Below, piece after piece: positions 56,501-64,000 of a stretch of 64,000 nucleotides of DNA (within the stretch, counting starts at the first letter, position 1; each line of letters opens with the position of its first letter). The notes under the pieces were generated by a model. That model saw only the letters and a list, made by a program, of their open reading frames with translations, searched no databases and was not told the origin of the DNA. The stretch is from an uncultured Rikenellaceae bacterium (GTDB taxonomy: Bacteria > Bacteroidota > Bacteroidia > Bacteroidales > Rikenellaceae): the NCBI GenBank assembly GCA_947038405.1, contig CAMQVY010000002.1:1-64000 (forward strand). Direction: 5' to 3'. The position numbers were made by a program, and so were the translations under genes.

Positions 56501-56593
56501 TTCGGTGTTGTTGTTGGAACATTCTCATCTATTTTCGTTGCAACTCCAGTTGCTTACGAATTGATGAATAAAAAAGATAGAGGCGAGGAGTAA
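53582..56593 (+). CDS. secDF: Fused protein-export subunit SecDF
   Basis: The 1003-residue protein is a SecD-SecF fusion. An N-terminal anchor is followed by the periplasmic P1 domain ([18 protein letters not shown] ... [14 protein letters not shown]). Six SecD membrane helices follow with [28 protein letters not shown]. The SecF half contains [15 protein letters not shown] and a second membrane block with [19 protein letters not shown]. The motor uses the proton gradient to pull exported proteins. An Asp/Glu-rich insert (about 265-300) interrupts P1, as is common in this phylum. Codon use is that of a highly expressed gene. Confidence 0.97.
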   Translation: [1003 protein letters not shown]

Positions 56594-56617
56594 TCGTTTA
56601 ATCTATATAGATTCATA

Positions 56618-56660
56618 CATAAAAAAGGAGATCGAGTTTTACTCGATCTCCTTTTTTATG
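56618..56660 (+). terminator. secDF terminator
   Basis: A perfect 20-bp stem (56618-56637 with 56641-56660) encloses a 3-nt loop, with T-rich sequence in and after the right arm. Confidence 0.92.
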
Positions 56661-56828
56661 TATGTTTTGTTCCTATGCTAAATTACTATAGAGTCATATA
56701 GTACAAGTAAGTTTAAAGGCTTGAAATAGCTTGATTACAGCCATCAAGACTGAGATGCAAGCAATCAGCCACAATACCTAACTAAAAGTCGCTTAAAACG
56801 ATTATTATGCCAAAACTAAAGATTGCAT

Positions 56829-56957
56829 GAAGCAGGGAACTGCCCTACGCAGGCGGCGGTGCGTGATCGCACTCAACAAAATAACACAGAAAACAAAGTT
56901 TTCACGAAAGTTTGATTAAACTTTTTAAAGTTTATCGCCGAAGGGAGTTCGTAGACT
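56829..56957 (+). repeat. Dispersed intergenic repeat, permuted copy 5
   Basis: It consists of the 3' half of one unit (CAGGGAACTGCCCTACGCAGG to CACTCAACA, 56833-56878) followed by the 5' half of the next (ACACAGAAAACAAAGTTTTC to GGGAGTTCGTAGAC). So it is two partial tandem units. It lies in the 427-nt gap between secDF and the FKBP gene. The part at 56661-56820 shows no ORF or clear signal. Confidence 0.88.
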
Positions 56958-56959
56958 AC

Positions 56960-56997
56960 AAAAAAAAGTTGCCCAGAATATCTCTATTCTGGGCAAC
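56960..56997 (-). terminator. FKBP gene terminator
   Basis: GTTGCCCAGAATA pairs perfectly with TATTCTGGGCAAC around TCTC, with a T-run on the minus strand. Confidence 0.9.
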
Positions 56998-57020
56998 TCA
57001 TATTTTAATTATAATTTCTA

Positions 57021-57704
57021 TTACTTCTCAGTAGTAGGAATTACATCTACTAACTCAACTTCAAATTCAAGAGCTGCGTTAGGTCCGATTTTAGGAGCTC
57101 TTCCTTGAGGTCCGTAAGCGATATCAGATGGGATCCAAAGTTTGATTTTACCACCTTTACCAATAAGTTGAAGACCTTCACCCCAACCAGCAATAACACC
57201 GTTAAGAGCAAATTCAATAGCCTCACCTTTTGAAGAATCAAATACATCACCATTACTTAATTTACCTTCATAAACAGCCTTAACACGGTCAGTAATTTTT
57301 GGAGTTAAAGATTTGTCACCTTCAAGGATAACCTCATATAATAAACCACTTTCAGTTTTCTTAATGTTTCCACCTTTAGCCTCAACTTCAGCTAAGAACT
57401 CCTCAGAAGCTGCTTTAGCTTTTGCAGGAACACGTACCATAAAGTAATCACGAAGGAAAGCAGTAGTAGCCTCTTCATCCATTTGAGCTTTGCCATCAAT
57501 TGCGTCTCTAAATGCAGCAACAAGGATATCAACATTCAAAGTACTATCAACTTGCTTAATACCTGGAGCGATATTTCTACCTAGATCTACTCCAATAGCG
57601 TAAGCCAAAGAGTCGTTGTCTGTTTTGATGCTTCCAGCACCACCAGTACTTCCACAAGCTGCAAATACAGAAGCAATAGCAACTGTAAGAATTAATTTTT
57701 TCAT
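57021..57704 (-). CDS. FKBP-type peptidyl-prolyl isomerase lipoprotein
   Basis: The 227-residue protein has a lipoprotein signal (MKKLILTVAIASVFAACGS, Cys17). An FkpA/Mip-type N-terminal dimerisation domain (NDSLAYAIGVDLGRNI) follows, then an FKBP domain (VKAVYEGKLSNGDVFDSSKGEAIEFALNGVIAGWGEGLQLIGKGGKIKLWIPSDIAYG). It probably folds envelope proteins. I used the ATG at 57702-57704; the longer in-frame start would put the signal peptide 24 residues inside. Confidence 0.93.
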   Translation of the reverse strand: MKKLILTVAIASVFAACGSTGGAGSIKTDNDSLAYAIGVDLGRNIAPGIKQVDSTLNVDILVAAFRDAIDGKAQMDEEATTAFLRDYFMVRVPAKAKAASEEFLAEVEAKGGNIKKTESGLLYEVILEGDKSLTPKITDRVKAVYEGKLSNGDVFDSSKGEAIEFALNGVIAGWGEGLQLIGKGGKIKLWIPSDIAYGPQGRAPKIGPNAALEFEVELVDVIPTTEK

Positions 57705-57762
57705 TTCGTAATTGTCTTTAGTTAAATTATTTAATAATATTACTTTAAGTTTGTTATGGCTA

Positions 57763-57791
57763 CAAATATACACATTTTTTTACTTTTACAA
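57763..57791 (-). promoter_or_regulatory. FKBP gene promoter
   Basis: Reading leftward, TTG (57789-57791), 18 nt, then TATATTTG (57763-57770), 59 nt before the start chosen. Confidence 0.6.
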
Positions 57792-57958
57792 TAATTTAAA
57801 TCTTGAATTTAACTATTTCAGTTATGTGATTACCATCAATATTTGACATCTCTATAATCAAGATAATATAGTTTCTACAAGAATAATACCAATGCTTTTA
57901 TAAAAACGCATATACTTTTCAATTATTATTGATTTACCTCTAATCTTTTCAATAAACT

Positions 57959-59305
57959 CTACAATACTTTTTTTCTTGACACGATATTAATTGCGACAAT
58001 CCCAACAGTTGCAGCAACAACAGACGCAATCAATACAGCAATCTTACCCATGTCAACTACACTGGAATCATTGAAAGCTAAGTTTGTAATAAATATAGAC
58101 ATTGTGAATCCAATACCACCAAGACAAGATACCGCCCATAACATACTCATGTTAGCTCCCGTAGGCATAACAGCTAACTTTAGCTTAATTGCCAACCAAC
58201 TAAATATAGCAATACCAATAGGTTTACCAACTACTAAGCCTAAGAATATACCTAATCCCTGTGTATTATTAAAAAATTGAAGGTCACTTAAATCCTTAAC
58301 CTCCACACCAGCATTTGCCAATGCGAATATAGGCATAATAAAAAAAGCGATTAAAGGGTGTAGAGAGTGCTCTAATCGTTGAGATACACTCACTGTGTTT
58401 TGAGCGATACTCTTCACGTTTTCAAGTGAATGTAATTGACTCTCATTCGACAACACCTCAACCCCCTCTTTATCTCGTTGATTGAAATTAGATAGGAAAT
58501 ATCTAACTTTATAACTAAAATATTTCTTAGAGAATTTTGGTTTTGAAGGAATAACCATTGCAAGAAGAACACCTGAAATTGTAGCATGCACCCCAGAATT
58601 TAGAAATAAAATCCATATTGCAATACCTGGTATAATATAGAAGCTAGTAGTTTTAACCCCTCTTTTACTCATCCAGTATAATACAGCAAGTAGTATAAAA
58701 GCAACGACTAATAACCAAATATTTATCTGTGAAGTGTAGAATATTGCAATAAGAAGAATTGCACCCAGATCATCAACAATAGCCAAAGCCGTCAAGAAAA
58801 TCTTCAGTGATAGTGGTACTTTATTTCCCATCAAAGATAATATTCCGATTGCAAATGCTATATCAGTAGCCATAGGGACTCCCCATCCATTTGCGTAATC
58901 AGTATTCATATTGAAGAAGAAGTATATCAAAGCAGGCACTACCATACCACCAATTGCAGCTGCGATAGGTAGAGATGCTTGTTTTAATGTTGATAGCTTC
59001 CCCGCAATCACCTCACTCTTAATCTCTAATCCAACCACAAAAAAGAAGATAACCATAAGTGCATCATTTATCCAATGCTCTACACTTAGCGTTAACGATA
59101 GTTCGCCTATTTTCAACCCGAAATCAGAGGATAATATCTGATGGTATATATGTTTCGTTGCATCTAAATTAGCAAGAATCATTGCTATTGCAGCAAAAGC
59201 TATAAGCATTATTCCACCAGCCCATTGACTTCCAAAAAAACTAAGACTACGACGTCTCATTAAATACCAATTCCGTTTTTGTTTATAAGAGTAATTGCTC
59301 TTCAT
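57959..59305 (-). CDS. nhaA: Na+/H+ antiporter NhaA
   Basis: The 448-residue antiporter has membrane helices with the two essential Asp residues in ALAIVDDLGAILLIAIFY, and VFFFVVGLEIKSEVIAGKLS, ATDIAFAIGILSLMG and LGGIGFTMSIFITNLAF. It exchanges Na+ for H+ across the inner membrane. A hydrophilic loop (about 275-320) is longer than in E. coli NhaA. It lies 3 nt after the ureohydrolase gene, so both share a transcript. Confidence 0.94.
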   Translation of the reverse strand: MKSNYSYKQKRNWYLMRRRSLSFFGSQWAGGIMLIAFAAIAMILANLDATKHIYHQILSSDFGLKIGELSLTLSVEHWINDALMVIFFFVVGLEIKSEVIAGKLSTLKQASLPIAAAIGGMVVPALIYFFFNMNTDYANGWGVPMATDIAFAIGILSLMGNKVPLSLKIFLTALAIVDDLGAILLIAIFYTSQINIWLLVVAFILLAVLYWMSKRGVKTTSFYIIPGIAIWILFLNSGVHATISGVLLAMVIPSKPKFSKKYFSYKVRYFLSNFNQRDKEGVEVLSNESQLHSLENVKSIAQNTVSVSQRLEHSLHPLIAFFIMPIFALANAGVEVKDLSDLQFFNNTQGLGIFLGLVVGKPIGIAIFSWLAIKLKLAVMPTGANMSMLWAVSCLGGIGFTMSIFITNLAFNDSSVVDMGKIAVLIASVVAATVGIVAINIVSRKKVL

Positions 59306-59308
59306 ACT

Positions 59309-60340
59309 TTAATTTGTTATAAGTGTTATGTTTGATAATTTATATAAAATTCGCGCTCCGACGTTAGCATCCCACTCATTATTTGGAGATGGTGATACTT
59401 CACATATATCGAACCCTACTATTTGTTTACCTTTTTCATGTAACTCTTTTAATAGATATGCCGCTTGATTGAACGACAACCCACCAGGAACTGGAGTTCC
59501 AGTATTTGGGCAATTATCTGGACTCAAACCATCGATATCAAAACTAATATAGACCTTATCGGGTAGTTGATCTATTATTTGACAACACTGCTCATGCCAA
59601 TTAATACCTAATGCACTATTTTCATATAGTTTATTATCTGTAAATTGTGTAATCTTACCACTAGACTTTGCATACTCCACCTCTGCATCACACATATCTC
59701 TCAATGCAACTTGAACAATCTTCTCTACCCCCTCAATTTTTGATACATTATACATTATTGAGGCATGAGAGTGAGTAAAACCTTCATAAGCAACTCGAAG
59801 GTCTGCATGAGCATCAATATGAAGAATACCAATACTACCCTCTTTTTCTGCAACAGCCTTGATCAATCCATATGGAGTACTGTGGTCACCGCCAACAAGT
59901 CCAACTAATTTACCTCTATCTAACCACTCTTTTGCAGAGTTATAAATCTTTTGATTCAAAATTTCTGAACCATTATTTATCTTATCTAATCGTCTATGTA
60001 ATGTATCCGACTCTAGGCTTTTACCTGCTTCTAGTCTCTTAATTACTTTCTTCGCATCCTCTCTTAACATACCACTCATATCTTGTATAGTATAGTCAAT
60101 CGGCGCAGTTCCGATACCTCTTTTCCACTGATCTGGATATGTTTCGTCGTATAAGTCTAATTGAGTCGATGCTCCAATAATAGAGTCTGGTCCATAGCAA
60201 GTTCCCCCTCCATAAGATGCTGTTACATCCCAAGGTGCAGATATAAGAACTAATTGAGAATCCTCTGCCGTAAATGGCAAACCAAAATAACATCCATTAT
60301 CATGACCTGTTCCATTTGGGTCAAAATCTTCTATATTCAT
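59309..60340 (-). CDS. Arginase/agmatinase family ureohydrolase
   Basis: The 343-residue enzyme carries the Mn motifs GGDHSTPYGLI, HIDAHADLRVAYEGFTHSHASIMYNV and SFDIDGLSPDNCPNTGTPVPGG. It releases urea from agmatine or arginine (or another guanidino compound); sequence alone does not decide which. It is longer than the typical 300 residues because of an insert near 85-125. It heads a unit with nhaA, a pairing that could link amine metabolism and pH control. Confidence 0.92.
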   Translation of the reverse strand: MNIEDFDPNGTGHDNGCYFGLPFTAEDSQLVLISAPWDVTASYGGGTCYGPDSIIGASTQLDLYDETYPDQWKRGIGTAPIDYTIQDMSGMLREDAKKVIKRLEAGKSLESDTLHRRLDKINNGSEILNQKIYNSAKEWLDRGKLVGLVGGDHSTPYGLIKAVAEKEGSIGILHIDAHADLRVAYEGFTHSHASIMYNVSKIEGVEKIVQVALRDMCDAEVEYAKSSGKITQFTDNKLYENSALGINWHEQCCQIIDQLPDKVYISFDIDGLSPDNCPNTGTPVPGGLSFNQAAYLLKELHEKGKQIVGFDICEVSPSPNNEWDANVGARILYKLSNITLITN

Positions 60341-60449
60341 AATTGCAGTAAATAGATTAATGGTACAAATATACGAAAAATAAATTTTATTTTAACTTTT
60401 TGTGATTAGATTGATTAAACATCCCTTAGCTGATGCAGTTACATCAAAC

Positions 60450-63422
60450 TCATTTAATTATAGCTCGATTCTTTCGTCCATCAACAAATATATATAATGG
60501 TTGAGAGAACTCCACAACGCGTATAAATTCTCCCTCATACTTCGCGGGCATCTCATTTAACCTATCAACATCAAACTTTCCATCATTCATAAATGGATTA
60601 ATTGTTAGGTATCCAATACCAAAAGAAGTTAAATTTTGAAAAAAGTGAGTTCCTTGGCTCGGTTCAACCCTAAAATTCTCTAGTCCACACTCAACAATAA
60701 CTTTTGCCTCTGAGATGTGATTCCACTTCACTGGAATACCCAACCATGGATCACTTGAGCCCCATCGTCCTGGTCCAACAAGAACATATGAATCTGAATC
60801 AGCTTTAAACTGCGAATTAATTTTAAGTATCTCTTCGGCCATTTTCTCAGTATGTTTTGTATCAAATGTAGAGTGTTTAATATAGACAATACTCTTTACA
60901 TCCTCTACAATACCAACACCAAGAGCACTCTCAGCATAAATTAATGAGTCATCACAATTAACCTCATTCCAATTGAGTGAAACATTCTCTTGATTATCTA
61001 CAATTGGGCGAATTTGCAAGAAATTAAATATTTTTTGCTCTCCATATGGAGTATCTAAATTTGCTGCGAATTCAATCTCGACAGGACATTTCATCTCGTT
61101 TTGCCCCATCACCAAAAGATCTCGTACAATCTCAGCAAGAGGAAATGTATCATACTTTAATATATGAGCAAAAGTTATTATTCTTCTCCCCTCTTCATAC
61201 GTACTATCACTTATTGATTGGTTCTGTATATCCCATGTCGAAGCGACATTTTTCATATTTCTGAATTTCTTTGCCGTTGGAGAATTTATCTCAAAACGCT
61301 GAAGATTTATAGCGTCATTAATTGAGGTTTTAAACTCTTCAGGCTTGAGACTTAGAGCATACATCTCCCTCTGAGTATCTCTCAAAGCAAGCTCAGGAGT
61401 TGAGAGTTGCAACGCTTTTTTAGGGTATAATGGAGAGAATCTCAAAGTTTGGCCTCCATCGACAACTAACTTTCCTAAGCCAAGAGCGATATTAACAACT
61501 CCATCTTCAACAGTTTCATCTCCAATAGGATAAAAATTAAGAGACCTTGCAACACCAGATATAGTTGGGAAGAAATATCCATTATCTTCTGTTCCACAAA
61601 CCTCTTGTATAATAACGGCCATCTTCTCCTCACTAAGAAGATTCGATGTTGCAGATATATATGCTCTACTCTCCGCAAAATACACCGAAGCGTAGACACT
61701 TTTAATCGCTTTACCTAACAATCTCAGCATCTGATCCGTATTCGTTGTCAGAGGGATCATGTATGTAGAATATACACCTGCAAATGGTTGGTAATGCGAA
61801 TCTTCTAATTTAGAGCTAGAGCGAATAGCCAAAGGACCCTTAACATGCTTAATATAGTCATGTAACTCCTCCACCAACTGTTCAGGCAAACGAGAGCTTA
61901 CAAACTCAGACAATATCTCTTCGTCAGATATATCCGATTTAATAACATATTTTAATCCATTGCTCTTTATAAATTGATCGAAATAATCTGTAGCCACGAT
62001 AACTGTACGTGGAATCATAACCCTTACAGAGGGGTATTTATCATAGTAATTATACCTCTGTAACATACTATTTACAAATGCCAATCCTCTACCTTTTCCC
62101 CCTAACGAACCCTCGCCTAATCTAGCAAACCAGATTGTATCATTATAATTTTGAGATGAAAATTTAGCAACAACTCCTTGACCTAAGAGAATACGATAAT
62201 CTTGTATCTTATTCACAAGGAAATGTCTCATCTCGCTGGTCGACTCAAAATTAGTATTAGTCAATATTTTTATTGATGTTGCAATCGAGAATAGTCCCCT
62301 GGAATACAACCACTTTGAGAGGTGGTTTTGAGAAGAGTGTATTAATAGATTCTCTTCGGGCAGCGTCAATATTAGTTGTTGTAGCTCTTTTAAATCTTTA
62401 GCTCTTGCAATTATAGCCCCAGTTTTTGTATCTTTTGAGACAAAATCCCCAAAAGCAAACTCTTCAGCAATATACTCCGAAAGCTCTAGAAGGAGCGTTT
62501 TAGAATATTTTACAATAAACCCAACTCCCAACTCTTCTGCGACCTTACGTATACTCTCTTGCGAAGATTGCAGTAGAAATGGCATCAAAGGGTTATCTTT
62601 TTTGATTAATTTACAAAGATCTATCCCCGCATCCAACTTCTCTGAAGAACTCGGATCATTTTTGTTTATTACAAACCCAACATCAGATATTACTCCCAGT
62701 AGATTCTCCTTATATTTTTCATATAACTCTACGGCATCACTATAATTTGTAGCTAACAATATCTTAGGTCTTGATCTCTTTCTTAGTGTTTGTTGCTGCT
62801 CATTGAGAGCATCTTGGAGAAACTCATCACTTTGATGTAACACTAATTTATATATTGCAGGTAGGTATGTCGAGTAATATCGTATTGAATCCTCCACAAG
62901 TAAAATTGATTGAACACCATTCTCCAATATATCAGTATCAGCATTCATTTTATCCTCAATTGTCTTGATAATAGCAAGCATTAAATCTGCATTTCCATGC
63001 CAATTAAAGATATAATCGATGTGACTTTTATCCTCGGAATCGAGCCTTTTGTATATATGTTTCGAGATACCAGTCATTAAAACAAATGGTATATTCGGGT
63101 ACTTATCCTTAATTATTTTTGAGAATGCAAACACATCTAGCTCCCCAATATTATACATTGAGATTACAAGATCTATCTCTTTTTCAGTATCAAGTGCATT
63201 CATTGCCTCCGAAGCTGAGGACACTCGCTTAAATGCAGGTGGGTTACTTAAATTTAGATCTAAATACTCCTTATTAATTTGAGACTCCAAATGACCATCC
63301 TCCTCCAAAATGTATGCGTCGTAGCTACTACATATTAGAAGTATCTTCCGAATACGTTTCTGCATTAAATTATGGTAGTCTGTAACGACATTTACATTTT
63401 CTTGTGAATCAACTACTTTCAT
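60450..63422 (-). CDS. PEP-synthase-like protein with two receiver-like domains
   Basis: The 990-residue protein has two N-terminal receiver-like domains (about 28-150 and 177-330; SILLVEDSIRYYS and GVISDVGF). A linker is followed by a PPDK/PEP-synthase N-terminal ATP-grasp domain (EGSLGGKGRGLAFVNSML; IRSSSKLEDSHYQPFAGVYSTYM; VIIQEVCG). The C-terminal part ends GPGRWGSSDPWLGIPVKWN. The phosphohistidine swivel domain (GGxTSHA) and the pyruvate-binding TIM barrel are missing, so it is not a working PEP synthase. Such proteins are common in Bacteroidetes; the role is unknown. Confidence 0.85.
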   Translation of the reverse strand: MKVVDSQENVNVVTDYHNLMQKRIRKILLICSSYDAYILEEDGHLESQINKEYLDLNLSNPPAFKRVSSASEAMNALDTEKEIDLVISMYNIGELDVFAFSKIIKDKYPNIPFVLMTGISKHIYKRLDSEDKSHIDYIFNWHGNADLMLAIIKTIEDKMNADTDILENGVQSILLVEDSIRYYSTYLPAIYKLVLHQSDEFLQDALNEQQQTLRKRSRPKILLATNYSDAVELYEKYKENLLGVISDVGFVINKNDPSSSEKLDAGIDLCKLIKKDNPLMPFLLQSSQESIRKVAEELGVGFIVKYSKTLLLELSEYIAEEFAFGDFVSKDTKTGAIIARAKDLKELQQLILTLPEENLLIHSSQNHLSKWLYSRGLFSIATSIKILTNTNFESTSEMRHFLVNKIQDYRILLGQGVVAKFSSQNYNDTIWFARLGEGSLGGKGRGLAFVNSMLQRYNYYDKYPSVRVMIPRTVIVATDYFDQFIKSNGLKYVIKSDISDEEILSEFVSSRLPEQLVEELHDYIKHVKGPLAIRSSSKLEDSHYQPFAGVYSTYMIPLTTNTDQMLRLLGKAIKSVYASVYFAESRAYISATSNLLSEEKMAVIIQEVCGTEDNGYFFPTISGVARSLNFYPIGDETVEDGVVNIALGLGKLVVDGGQTLRFSPLYPKKALQLSTPELALRDTQREMYALSLKPEEFKTSINDAINLQRFEINSPTAKKFRNMKNVASTWDIQNQSISDSTYEEGRRIITFAHILKYDTFPLAEIVRDLLVMGQNEMKCPVEIEFAANLDTPYGEQKIFNFLQIRPIVDNQENVSLNWNEVNCDDSLIYAESALGVGIVEDVKSIVYIKHSTFDTKHTEKMAEEILKINSQFKADSDSYVLVGPGRWGSSDPWLGIPVKWNHISEAKVIVECGLENFRVEPSQGTHFFQNLTSFGIGYLTINPFMNDGKFDVDRLNEMPAKYEGEFIRVVEFSQPLYIFVDGRKNRAIIK

Positions 63423-63468
63423 ACCTATTCTATCTTATTAGACCTATCGAAACTGTCGATATACATAA

Positions 63469-63497
63469 CAAAAATAAGTTTTTTTTGCATATATTTG
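63469..63497. promoter_or_regulatory. Divergent -7-like elements
   Basis: TATTTTTG (63469-63476, minus strand) and TATATTTG (63490-63497, plus strand) match TAnnTTTG for the two divergent genes, but neither has a TTG at the usual distance. Confidence 0.35.
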
Positions 63498-63538
63498 CAT
63501 AATATATGTTATAAACTGTTTTATTTTTATTTGAAAAC

Positions 63539-64000
63539 ATGAAAAAATACACTTTAGAAGAGGTTGTAGATACAAAGAGAGAGATCGAGTTTCTAAATCT
63601 GCCTAAGAGACTATACAAAGGTAATCGCAATTGGGTATGCCCTCTTGACAATGATATATTAAAAGCCTTTAACCCAAAAAAGAATCATCTTTTCAACAAC
63701 GGAGAGGCTATCAGATGGATTGCAATTGACAGTGATGGCAAAGTCGTTGGACGAATTGCAGCGTTCTACAATAGAGAACTAGCTGCCGCAAATGAAGTTC
63801 CAACGGGAGGTTGTGGTTTTTTTGAGTGTGAAAACGATCCGCAAATTGCCAACCTTCTATTTGACTACTCAAAAAAATGGCTCTCGGACCATGGCATGGA
63901 GGCTATGGATGGACCAATAAACTTTGGAGACAGAGCTGATTGGTGGGGTCTGCTAGTCCAAGGATATGAATACCAACCTCTATATGCAAATAACTACAAT
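63539..64000 (+). CDS. GNAT-superfamily-like (BcerS-like) protein, N-terminal part
   Basis: 154 codons run off the right edge without a stop. The translation starts MKKYTLEEVVDTKREIEFLNLPKRLYKGNRNWVCPLDND and includes FNPKKNHLFNNGEAIRWIAI, VVGRIAAFYNRE and CGFFECENDPQIANLLFDYSKKWLSDHGM. This is the pattern of a roughly 370-residue family with an acyl-CoA N-acyltransferase fold. No substrate is known. It diverges from the PEP-synthase-like gene. It did not appear as a complete ORF because the end lies outside the window. Confidence 0.75.
   Translation, partial: MKKYTLEEVVDTKREIEFLNLPKRLYKGNRNWVCPLDNDILKAFNPKKNHLFNNGEAIRWIAIDSDGKVVGRIAAFYNRELAAANEVPTGGCGFFECENDPQIANLLFDYSKKWLSDHGMEAMDGPINFGDRADWWGLLVQGYEYQPLYANNYN

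Overview
The window reads as core chromosome of an anaerobic member of the Bacteroidetes, most likely order Bacteroidales. It is AT-rich. Promoters, where visible, have the Bacteroidetes form (TTG, about 19-20 nt, TAnnTTTG). Lineage-typical genes include a TonB-dependent receptor with a carboxypeptidase-regulatory-like domain, fused SecDF, a Nudix-type sugar regulator next to xylA/xylB/xylT, an outer-membrane-style lipoprotein GH109 enzyme, a DUF4286 protein and a YebC starting MGRAYEYRKARKMKRWGN. Rubredoxin, the [FeFe]-hydrogenase maturase HydE and a phenylacetate-CoA ligase/ACT pair point to anaerobic life. WaaA shows that it makes Kdo-containing LPS.

Layout. 1-4200: rpmF/yceD, three small or secreted proteins, cinA. 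4200-9050: miaB, a rubredoxin gene, a four-tRNA cluster (Thr-Tyr-Gly-Thr), radA, rpmA/rplU. 9300-13500: DUF4286, then acpP-fabF-rnc-radC on the minus strand, then purN. 13500-18950: waaA, a Crp/Fnr regulator, yraN, pepE, yebC, tsaC and a thioesterase. 19000-25900: an EamA transporter, an orphan envelope pair, gpmI and alaS. 25900-34600: two overlapping M23 peptidases, a TonB receptor, ahcY with a stand-alone flavokinase, MerR, NIF3 and a zinc-ribbon coiled coil. 35100-40500: a xylose regulon (Nudix regulator, xylB, xylA, xylose/H+ symporter). 40500-47800: dnaK, a small DNA-binding protein, hydE, tcdA, a 2-hydroxyacid dehydrogenase and a Ser-type sulfatase. 48000-56600: GH109 lipoprotein, paaK-ACT-small accessory protein-Na+/solute symporter, secDF. 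57000-64000: FKBP lipoprotein, nhaA, an arginase-family ureohydrolase, a 990-residue receiver/PEP-synthase-N-terminal fusion and the start of a GNAT-like gene.

How the genes work together: most are housekeeping (translation, tRNA modification, repair, fatty-acid synthesis, LPS, secretion). The accessory content is catabolic. It comprises xylose uptake and isomerisation under a palindromic operator, glycan desulfation and GalNAc release (sulfatase plus GH109), and aryl-acid activation with a sodium symporter.

The most unusual non-coding content is a family of about 140-bp intergenic repeats built of consecutive small hairpins. Copies sit in tandem pairs at 8112-8390 and 13500-13785, with further full, inverted or decayed copies elsewhere. 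Stem positions change in a compensatory way between copies, and one short derivative has become a perfect terminator hairpin. Other points of interest are a duplicated and partly decayed regulator leader before the xylose operon, a tRNA block that has lost its usual tuf neighbour, a stand-alone riboflavin kinase, and a 46-residue symporter accessory protein. No phage, IS element, CRISPR array or defence locus was seen.
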